A stretch of 46,620 bases of DNA from Candidatus Levyibacteriota bacterium. Lineage in GTDB: Bacteria; Patescibacteriota; Microgenomatia; Levybacterales; UBA12049. The DNA lies in contig DAHWUP010000006.1 of the NCBI GenBank assembly GCA_027334565.1, positions 1 through 46,620 of the forward strand, written 5' to 3'. Positions 29,198 to 36,570 of this stretch are shown here, one piece after another. A program made the translations under genes and the position numbers. Within the stretch, counting starts at the first letter, position 1; each line of letters begins with the position of its first letter. The notes under the pieces were generated by a model, which did not search any database, was not told the origin of the DNA, and saw only the letters and a list, made by a program, of their open reading frames with translations.

Positions 29198-29581
29198 ATG
29201 AAAAAATATTCCTCGGTTGAAGAGTATATTAGAAGTTATCCGCCTGATGTCAGAAAGAAACTACAGGCACTCAGAATAGCGATAAAAGAGGTGGTTCCGC
29301 CGCAAGCCATAGAAAAAATAAGTTACCAGATTCCGACGTTTTATTTAAACCAAAACCTCGTACATTTTGCGGCGTTTAAAGATCATATCAGTTTTTTTCC
29401 GACCAGCTCAGGCGTTGCCAAATTTAAGGAACAGCTATCAAGATACAAGCTATCCAGGGGGACGATACAAATTTCCTTGAATGAGGAATTGCCGATATCG
29501 TTAATTAAAAAAATTGTGAGATTCAGGGTTGAAGAAGTGTTGAAAAGGAAAGAGCAAAAAGGTTTGCTAAAAGGGTCATAG
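29198..29581 (+). CDS. DUF1801 / iron-chaperone-like YdhG family protein (copy 3, divergent)
   Basis: 'SVEEYIRSYPPDVRKKLQALRIAIKEVVPPQAIEKISYQIPTFYLNQNLVHFAAFKDHISFFP' DUF1801 pattern. Confidence 0.85.
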   Translation: MKKYSSVEEYIRSYPPDVRKKLQALRIAIKEVVPPQAIEKISYQIPTFYLNQNLVHFAAFKDHISFFPTSSGVAKFKEQLSRYKLSRGTIQISLNEELPISLIKKIVRFRVEEVLKRKEQKGLLKGS

Positions 29582-29648
29582 ATACTCTTTGAGCGGAACT
29601 TGTCCAATTTGTCGGCCCGGATTCTCAAACAACAAAAGTATAGGTTGC

Positions 29649-29897
29649 CTAGTTGTCTCCCGCTTCGCCTCCAACATTGACTCTGTACCCGGGATGTAAA
29701 ATCGGTACGGGGGTTGAGGTGGGCAACAAAGTTGGTGTGCCTGTCGGCAATGTTTGTTTAGTTGCCTGGTTAGCCGCGTTCACGCCACTGTTATTGATTT
29801 TATTCTTAGGTTGTAAATTCGTAATCGTCTGAAGGGAGCTCAATAGTACAATCAAAGCCAAAAAGATAAATAGGGCAATAATAAATTTATTATTCAT
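29649..29897 (-). CDS. Hypothetical single-TM protein with Pro/Thr-rich tail
   Basis: TM 'FIIALFIFLALIVLLSSL', tail 'LPTGTPTLLPTSTPVP'. Confidence 0.5.
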   Translation of the reverse strand: MNNKFIIALFIFLALIVLLSSLQTITNLQPKNKINNSGVNAANQATKQTLPTGTPTLLPTSTPVPILHPGYRVNVGGEAGDN

Positions 29898-29923
29898 TCA
29901 TATAAGTATAGCATAGCTTAAAA

Positions 29924-31444
29924 TTAGACATATCCGGGAAAGAAGTCTTTTTTTATTTGTGTTCGTGGAACTCCCATCTTTGAAAGAAGTTCTTCATATC
30001 CTGTTACCATCGGATGGGGACCAGAAAGATAGAAGATGCATTTCTTATGGTCCGGTATAATTTCGTTGATCATCTCGGATGTGACCCGGCCAATTTTCCC
30101 CGTCCATCCCTTGGGAGCCGCTTTTTCATCGGTAAGGGTTAAGACGGTTTTTACGCCAACTTTTTTTGCTTCTTCCAAAACGTCAAGGTATGCGATTTCG
30201 GATTGGATTTTATTGGCATAGAACAGGACGATTGGACGATTCTGACGCGTATCAAGGCAGTATTTAATCATACTTCTAAAAGGAGTTATCCCTATGCCCC
30301 CGGCTAAGAAAACAAGTTTAACTTCCCGATCGTTAGGTAATGTGAAGTCGCCCGCGAGGTTTCCCGCAACAATCGGAGTGTTCCCGTCAAGGTTTATCAG
30401 CGCTTTCTTGAAGCTACTGCCCTGAGGATTAAATTTTACACCCAGATGTATCGAATCTTCTGTCGGTGAAGAGGCTATCGTAAAAAAGCGTCTATTTCCC
30501 CTGCTGTCGGGATCGGTATGAGGTAGGGTCCATTCCATATATTGTCCGGGCGAGAAGGTGAATCTCCCCGATGACGGAGCGAAGATAAAGTCCACCACGT
30601 CAGAGCCATATTGTACTTTTTCTTTTAAATATAAAAACAGTTTTTGCTTCGGGCTTACGAGATAAGAGAAGATATTGCCCGTAACAAGGGCAAGTTCGGG
30701 GGTTGAATAAAGGGTTCCAAGGTGGACGTGTGGAGAAAATAAAAACCCGACCAAACCACCGTAAAATAACCGCAGGTCTCTTGTCGGAGGGGTTGTGAAC
30801 GGTTCGGTCAACATGATAAACGCAAAGAACAGCATAGATGAATGGAAAACAAGAGTGGTAAGTGTATTTAACATATTTCCTCCGAAATACAGGGTGAAAA
30901 AAGCTTCGGTGGCAAAAGCGACAAGGAAAAAAGATAATGCCATATCTTCGCGTCGGATTTTCCTGATTATCAAGATTCCGATAGCCAAGATAAAAGGCGT
31001 CATAGCCGTTGTGCCCAACCACCAGTTTGCGGAATCGCCTAACCAGAGAGCGGTCAAAGCTACCGCAATAGCTACGGGATTAAAAATGTGCTTGCGATTG
31101 ATCGCTAAAATATATTTTGACGACATCGCAAGAACGGGAGCCCAGAAAAGGATCAGAAGATCATTAATGCCTCTAAAGGGTGGAACAATAAGGACCAGGA
31201 TAAGGGCTGTTATATACGCGGACTCCACATTCGTCGGTGCGTTGAAAACAATTGAAAATATACCGTTGGTAACCATGGCTAAAAAAAGAATGAAAGCGGT
31301 AGAAAAAAGAATCGAGCCGGGAGAATAAGGCAAGATATTTAAAAATCCGAACAGTATGGCAATTAACACCAGCGCGATCAACCCATACAGTACCAACCGG
31401 TACATAGTGATGCGATCAAGGATATTATCTATAATCTTAGTCAT
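29924..31444 (-). CDS. RnfD/NqrB-like membrane domain fused to ferredoxin-NADP+ reductase-type FAD/NAD(P) domain
   Basis: N-terminal multi-TM with 'NRKHIFNPVAIAVAL' and 'FIMLTEPFTTPPT'; C-terminal FNR motifs 'GQYMEWTLPH...RRFFTIASSP', 'VFLAGGIGITPFRSMI', 'FYLSGPHPMV'. Confidence 0.85.
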   Translation of the reverse strand: MTKIIDNILDRITMYRLVLYGLIALVLIAILFGFLNILPYSPGSILFSTAFILFLAMVTNGIFSIVFNAPTNVESAYITALILVLIVPPFRGINDLLILFWAPVLAMSSKYILAINRKHIFNPVAIAVALTALWLGDSANWWLGTTAMTPFILAIGILIIRKIRREDMALSFFLVAFATEAFFTLYFGGNMLNTLTTLVFHSSMLFFAFIMLTEPFTTPPTRDLRLFYGGLVGFLFSPHVHLGTLYSTPELALVTGNIFSYLVSPKQKLFLYLKEKVQYGSDVVDFIFAPSSGRFTFSPGQYMEWTLPHTDPDSRGNRRFFTIASSPTEDSIHLGVKFNPQGSSFKKALINLDGNTPIVAGNLAGDFTLPNDREVKLVFLAGGIGITPFRSMIKYCLDTRQNRPIVLFYANKIQSEIAYLDVLEEAKKVGVKTVLTLTDEKAAPKGWTGKIGRVTSEMINEIIPDHKKCIFYLSGPHPMVTGYEELLSKMGVPRTQIKKDFFPGYV

Positions 31445-31445
31445 T

Positions 31446-31952
31446 TTAATGCGCTTGTGCCAGAGCCGAAGCGAGTGACGCCTGGAAGGCCTGGCTTGTA
31501 TCCGACGCTCCGGACACGATGTCCACTTGGGCAGATTGTGCCTGAATTGCTTCTTGTTTGAGATAGGGCATTGCCTGTGTATTTATTGCAATCGAAGTGC
31601 TTCTGTCATTGGGATATTGTAAAAAAACCACGTCCGTTATTCTCCCCCCGCCAATAACCACCTGTATTTGAACATTTCCGTAAAATGCATCCGCAACGCT
31701 CCCGGTATAAGTACCGTCTTTATATTGACCCTGCGAAGTCGGAGGCGTGGTTGATCCGCTCGCCTGGGTAGTTGTAGGAGTTGACTGTGAAGACGGATTT
31801 CCCAGACTGTTTTGCGTAGAGCCAGTAACCTGGTTATTTGCGTTCTGCGGCGGCGGAATAGTTAAGGGGGTGGAATTCGCCAACTCTTGCCTCAATAATC
31901 CGTTAACAATAAACAAGCCTATCACAAACGTGGAAAGTAGTAGTTTTTTCAT
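31446..31952 (-). CDS. FMN-binding domain lipoprotein/membrane protein (RnfG/NqrC-like)
   Basis: N-terminal TM; FMN_bind 'YKDGTYTGSVADAFYGNVQIQVVIGGGRITDV' and 'DIVSGASDTSQAF'. Start at MKKLLLSTFV (31952), preceded by GAGG. Confidence 0.85.
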   Translation of the reverse strand: MKKLLLSTFVIGLFIVNGLLRQELANSTPLTIPPPQNANNQVTGSTQNSLGNPSSQSTPTTTQASGSTTPPTSQGQYKDGTYTGSVADAFYGNVQIQVVIGGGRITDVVFLQYPNDRSTSIAINTQAMPYLKQEAIQAQSAQVDIVSGASDTSQAFQASLASALAQAH

Positions 31953-32177
31953 ATAAAACCTCAGGATAAAAAATCTTTTATAAGTATACATTTTTTTAGC
32001 GACAATAACCATGTTTTAGGCCGTGAATATAAGTGAAATAAAATCTTATAAAAACCGATCTTTTCATGAATAGCCGGTTTATTGCGCAGGATCTATAAAA
32101 CGAAATACAAGGTTTTTAGCCCCAGCTTTGAATTATTGAAATATAGTGAGATAATAAAACCGGAGCGGAAAGTTTTT

Positions 32178-32831
32178 ATGAATAATCCAGTAAGTGGTGA
32201 AGCGGAAAAATTTCAATTAGGGCATCATATTTGTTCCATATTTAATACAAACGAGCAGCAGTTTTTGCCATTAATTTCTTTTTTCAACGAAGGTTTAACT
32301 TCCAAACAAAAATGTTTATATATTCTTGGCGCACAGACAGCATACGATGTTATTAACGAATTTGATTCAAGAGGGGTAAGGGTCAGGGATTATGCCGATT
32401 CCAAACAACTCGTATTCCTTACAAAAGACGAGACTTATCTAAGGGACGGATATTTCGAGGCGGATAAGATGATATCGATCATAAAAAAAATTGAAAATCA
32501 AAGTCTTTCTGAAGGCTATACGGGAGTCCGGGGCAGCGGTGATATGACATGGGCAATCGGTGACCCCTTGGTTAAAGAAAAAATGTTCAATTATGAAATT
32601 AAATTAAACCAATTATTATCCGAAGGGAAAATAGCAGCGTTCTGCCGTTATGATGAGCGTAAATTTCCAAAGGAATTACTAATTAAAGCAATCAGGACCC
32701 ATCCTTACCTAATAATCTACGGAAAATTTTATGAGAATAAATATTTCTATTCTCCACCCGAATACGTTTCTAATGAGGATTTACCGGACGAGTCTTACGA
32801 AACGATTATAAGCTTGATAACGGAAAACTGA
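32178..32831 (+). CDS. MEDS-domain (DcmR-like sensory) protein
   Basis: 'HHICSIFNTNEQQFLPLISFFNEGLTSKQKCLYIL', 'DKMISIIKKIENQSLSEGYTGVRGSGDMTWAIGDP'; start MNNPVSGEAEKFQ chosen at 32178. Confidence 0.75.
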   Translation: MNNPVSGEAEKFQLGHHICSIFNTNEQQFLPLISFFNEGLTSKQKCLYILGAQTAYDVINEFDSRGVRVRDYADSKQLVFLTKDETYLRDGYFEADKMISIIKKIENQSLSEGYTGVRGSGDMTWAIGDPLVKEKMFNYEIKLNQLLSEGKIAAFCRYDERKFPKELLIKAIRTHPYLIIYGKFYENKYFYSPPEYVSNEDLPDESYETIISLITEN

Positions 32832-32939
32832 TTATTTTCAGTTAATCGATGCATTATCGGATTGAATATCCAAACCCCGAACAAATAAGAATGGCAGGCT
32901 TGATTAAAAAGTGCTTGTCTGCTATTGTATCCTGTGCCT

Positions 32940-34367
32940 ATGTTCCCAAAGTCTATTTGTTTTGTAGACGTTGAAACCTCCGGTATCAGTCCCAGGTTTA
33001 ACCGGATCATCGAAATCGGGATAATAAAAGTCGTTAACGGTAAAGTGGTTAAAGAATTCAGCAGTCTTGTTAATCCGGGGTCGTTTGTCGATCCTTACAT
33101 AGAAGGATTAACCGGTATAAGCAGGGATGATCTTAAGAGAGCACCATTTTTTTATGAGGTCAAAGACGAACTTCTGGAAATGTTCGAGGATTCAGTTTTT
33201 GCGGCTCACAGCGTCCGGTTCGACTACGGTTTTGTCCGAAACGAATTCCGCAGACTTGGTGTTAATTTCACAGCTAAGCATCTTTGTACGGTCAAACTCG
33301 CCCGGTTATTATATCCAAACCTGAAGAAATTTAACCTGGACAGCATCATCGAAAATTTTGACATCGAATGCAAAAGAAGACACCGGGCTTTGGATGATGC
33401 AAAAGTGATTTACAAGTTTTACGAGCAATCAAAGGCGGGCATACAGAAAGATTTATTCAACAAGGCTGTTATGATGGTATTAAGGCGCCCAAGCGTTCCG
33501 ATCGGTATTAATTCAACTGACATTGATAATCTTCCGGAAGCCGCCGGAGTTTACATCTTTTACGGCGATAACGGTTCCATTCTTTATATCGGCAAGAGCA
33601 TAAATATTAGGGAGAGGGTGCTGTCACATTTTTCCAATGACCACCTTTCCTTGACCGACATGAAAATTTCCCAGCAGGCAAGGTCGGTCGAGGCAATCGA
33701 AACAGCAGGGGAATTGAGCGCGCTTTTATTGGAATCAACCTTAATCAAAAATCACCGGCCATTATATAACCGGATGTTAAGGGATGCCCAAAAAGTAGTG
33801 GTGCTTTTAAAAGGTGCAAATGCAAAAGGTTATTCCACGGGTTCGAAGAAGATTTTAGACAAAGTCCCGGCAGAGCAAGCAACGAGCATATTGGGAGTGT
33901 TCCGTTCGGAAAGACAGCTTAACGATTTCTTATATAATCTCGCCAAGGAAAATAAACTTTGTCCTAAACTGTTGGGCCTTGATAAAAGCACCAAGCATTG
34001 TTTTTATTATCATCTGGGGCAATGCAACGGCGCCTGCTGTCAAGAGGAATCTAGCTTAAAATACAACCTTCGTTTCGAACAAGCATTTTATAAAACCAAG
34101 CTTAGACACTGGATTTTTGACAGCCCCGTTTTGATAAAAGAAAAAGGCAATAAAGAAGAAATACACCTAGTCGATAAATGGTGTTATTTAGGAAGCGTCA
34201 AAAAAGGTGAGGAGGGCAATATTGATCTGAATAGGGAATACCGCTTCGACCTTGATACCTATAAAATCTTGGTAAAATATATGATGAACCCGCGAAACCA
34301 GAAAAATATTTCGCCTTTAAGACCAAGGATAGCCGGCAGGTTCTCAAAAGTAACCTTAAATGATTAA
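32940..34367 (+). CDS. DEDDh (DnaQ-like) exonuclease fused to GIY-YIG/UvrC-N-like endonuclease domain
   Basis: 'CFVDVETSGISPRFNRIIEIG', 'AHSVRFDYGFVRNEF', 'HRALDDAKVIYKFY'; GIY-YIG 'AAGVYIFYGDNGSILYIGKSINIRERV'. Confidence 0.88.
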   Translation: MFPKSICFVDVETSGISPRFNRIIEIGIIKVVNGKVVKEFSSLVNPGSFVDPYIEGLTGISRDDLKRAPFFYEVKDELLEMFEDSVFAAHSVRFDYGFVRNEFRRLGVNFTAKHLCTVKLARLLYPNLKKFNLDSIIENFDIECKRRHRALDDAKVIYKFYEQSKAGIQKDLFNKAVMMVLRRPSVPIGINSTDIDNLPEAAGVYIFYGDNGSILYIGKSINIRERVLSHFSNDHLSLTDMKISQQARSVEAIETAGELSALLLESTLIKNHRPLYNRMLRDAQKVVVLLKGANAKGYSTGSKKILDKVPAEQATSILGVFRSERQLNDFLYNLAKENKLCPKLLGLDKSTKHCFYYHLGQCNGACCQEESSLKYNLRFEQAFYKTKLRHWIFDSPVLIKEKGNKEEIHLVDKWCYLGSVKKGEEGNIDLNREYRFDLDTYKILVKYMMNPRNQKNISPLRPRIAGRFSKVTLND

Positions 34368-34372
34368 ACTGT

Positions 34373-34648
34373 TTACTTTTGGTAAAGTTTTCTGAGTTCT
34401 GCCTTTGCCTGTTCGAGAATTCTTTTTTTCTCCGGCCTTAAATTTTTTCCCGCCCGATTGATATAAAAATTCAGCATGCTCATGGCCGATTGAAATGGGG
34501 GCGCCTTTCGCCTTGTGCTTTGTTCAGCCGAATTTTTCAAGCTTTCAGCGATTTTTTTAGGATTATTCCAAGTGAACACTCCTTCTTCAAGATCAAGAGC
34601 GATACTATGCTTTGTTACTCCGGAAGACCAGTTTTTCGCTATTGTCAT
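34373..34648 (-). CDS. DUF3175 domain protein
   Basis: 'WSSGVTKHSIALDLEEGVFTWNNPKKIAESLKNSAEQSTRRKAPPFQSAMSMLNFYINRAGKNL' DUF3175 pattern. Confidence 0.8.
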   Translation of the reverse strand: MTIAKNWSSGVTKHSIALDLEEGVFTWNNPKKIAESLKNSAEQSTRRKAPPFQSAMSMLNFYINRAGKNLRPEKKRILEQAKAELRKLYQK

Positions 34649-34694
34649 ACATTAATTTAAGTATCGATTATAAACTTGGGCTCTTTTAAATTTA

Positions 34695-35204
34695 TCATCT
34701 TGAACAGTATGGCCAGGCGCTTTGTTCTCCCCTTGAGATTTTAAAGGCGGCGGTCTTTATCGATTCTTCGGGATCGTTGCGAAGGGTAAGGCTTGTATCC
34801 TGGCCCATTAAAGCCCGGCTGTTGATCCAGGCGCTGCTTGAGAATTGAAAAAGACCAACATAATCTCCATTTACCGCATTGGGATTGAATCCGGATTCAC
34901 AACCGGCAATTTTTACCAACAGATTCCTATCAACGCTATAGAGATTGGCATATTTGGTAAATAATTCGTCAAGTTCCGCCGAACTCAGTGGTATTGGGGA
35001 AGGGGTGGGAGTCGGTGTGGGTGTCGTTGACGGAGAAGGAGTCGGTGTGGGTGTTGATGTTGGTTGCGGGGTAGGAGTAGGGAAAGCAAACCCTTTTTTG
35101 GCCAGCGGAGATACTATGATACCGTTTTGTTGGTGGTAAGACAAAAGGAAAAGACCTGAAACCAGCAATATCATTACGAAGATAATACTTAACCCGAATT
35201 TCAT
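34695..35204 (-). CDS. Membrane-anchored lytic-transglycosylase-like (SLT) protein with Pro/Thr-rich linker
   Basis: N-terminal TM, 'PTPTPQPTSTPTPTPSPSTTPTPTPTP' linker, SLT-like 'KYANLYSVDRNLLVKIAGCESGFNPNAVNGDYVGLFQFSSSAW'. Confidence 0.75.
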   Translation of the reverse strand: MKFGLSIIFVMILLVSGLFLLSYHQQNGIIVSPLAKKGFAFPTPTPQPTSTPTPTPSPSTTPTPTPTPSPIPLSSAELDELFTKYANLYSVDRNLLVKIAGCESGFNPNAVNGDYVGLFQFSSSAWINSRALMGQDTSLTLRNDPEESIKTAAFKISRGEQSAWPYCSR

Positions 35205-35260
35205 AGACAGGTTTTAATTGCGTTTAACGGCAGTTTTTGTTCGTATCTTTCAAACGGAAA

Positions 35261-35620
35261 TTAATCATTTGTTTGCGTTTGGGCTGCGGTCGAGATCTCA
35301 AGCATTTTTAGCCGGTCTCTTTTCTCAACCGTCTTGCTCCATTTTTCGGTTAGTTTGTTGTTTTTCTCTAAAGCTTGTTCGAAGACAGCGTTCTCGTCAA
35401 TCCGCTTATTTCTGAAATTCTTGAGTTTAGTAAAAACAGTTGCGTCGGATTTACCGGCTTTTGTTAAAAAATACACCCCAACACCGATTAAAGCAAGTGC
35501 CAAAAATAACAGTAAAATGCTGGTTCCTTTGTTCAAACCTTCGACATAAATATAGATCGTCTGAATTCCCAATGCGGATAATATTAGGCCTAAAGCCGTT
35601 CTTAACAATACCAATTTCAT
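35261..35620 (-). CDS. Hypothetical two-TM protein
   Basis: 119-aa ORF with two hydrophobic helices and a charged C-terminus. Confidence 0.5.
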   Translation of the reverse strand: MKLVLLRTALGLILSALGIQTIYIYVEGLNKGTSILLLFLALALIGVGVYFLTKAGKSDATVFTKLKNFRNKRIDENAVFEQALEKNNKLTEKWSKTVEKRDRLKMLEISTAAQTQTND

Positions 35621-35673
35621 CTAATTTAAGCATAACCGATTGCTAAATAATCCGCAAGACAAATATCATATAA

Positions 35674-35868
35674 TCACCCTATGTCCACGCAAGACTGATA
35701 CTGGTTGACGGTAATTATGTATATGTGGGGTTAGTTAACCTATCGACTCAAAGTTTGGATCAAAACCGTGAAATTGGAATAATGCTTTCGGGTAAGGAAG
35801 GGATTAAGTTGCTTTCGTCGACCTTTGAAAAGGACTGGAATTTGGCGATGGATTATAATTCAAACTAG
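35674..35868 (+). pseudogene. Phospholipase D-like C-terminal HKD fragment
   Basis: SPYVHARLILVDGNYVYVGLVNLSTQSLDQNREIGIMLSGKEGIKLLSSTFEKDWNLAMDYNSN*: HxR/K(x4)D motif and N-E-I block typical of PLDc_2; no upstream domain. Confidence 0.75.
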
Positions 35869-35877
35869 GCGGTTAAT

Positions 35878-36018
35878 ATGGAAGAAATTAAAGTAAATAA
35901 CAAAAAGCTCAAGAAGTTACTGCAAAGCGGTGGCAGAAAAGGGGCACAGGAGGATTTCACTGAACTATTAAAACGGTCGGTCCGCTTCAGCAGACTTATG
36001 AAGAAAGGTAAGGACTAA
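35878..36018 (+). CDS. Small basic ORF (46 aa)
   Basis: MEEIKVNNKKLKKLLQSGGRKGAQEDFTELLKRSVRFSRLMKKGKD*, between the PLD remnant and the transposase fragment; not in ORF track. Confidence 0.3.
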   Translation: MEEIKVNNKKLKKLLQSGGRKGAQEDFTELLKRSVRFSRLMKKGKD

Positions 36019-36470
36019 CTTTTTCTTACCACCTTTAACTCAATGGTATTGAATATAACCCATTTACTTACCTGGGTATCATTTAAGAGATTCCCTTTAT
36101 TAAGCTGCATTAATTTATAAATGTTTTTTTGCATTCTCCAAGCGGTTTTGTAGGTGACTCCCAGTTCTTGCTGTAGCGTTTTTATAGAAACGTCGGCCCT
36201 TGTTTGGGTCATCAGGTATAAAGCATAAAACCAGGTCTTAAGCGGCGTAGTGGATTTTTCAAAAATCGTACCGACCAAGGGAAACGTTTGATTTCTGCAG
36301 AATTTACAGACATAAACAGGCCTTTTATGTAACTTATAATGTTTAGTGACCCTTTGACAGGTTTGGCAGACAATCCCTGAAGGGAATCTTCTTTTGACAA
36401 CTTCCTCCATACACGCTTCCTCGGAGGGAAACGTTCTTGTGAATCTGGCCAAAGTAAAATTTTTACTCAT
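36015..36470 (-). mobile_element. IS1595-like transposase N-terminal zinc-ribbon/HTH fragment lacking the DDE domain
   Basis: 'FPSGIVCQTCQRVTKHYKLHKRPVYVCKFCRNQTFPLVGTIFEKSTTPLKTWFYALYLMTQTRADVSIKTLQQELGVTYKTAWRMQKNI', then terminates. Confidence 0.75.
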
Positions 36471-36570
36471 AATTTTAATATATTGAAGCTATCCACGTGT
36501 TGTCAAGGGATAATTTTTAAAATTGCCTATTGACGGCTTTATAGCTTTCTGTTTTAATGGGTTTAACTTA

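Noticed and set aside
34995-35085. GTGGGAGTCGGTGTGGGTGT-like repeat tract considered as a CRISPR or satellite
   Set aside because: It encodes a Pro/Thr/Ser linker with irregular units; no spacer-repeat organisation.
34945-35139. Plus-strand ORF rich in Gly/Val (GVGVGVGV)
   Set aside because: Antisense reading of the Pro/Thr linker of the SLT-like protein (34695-35204, minus strand).
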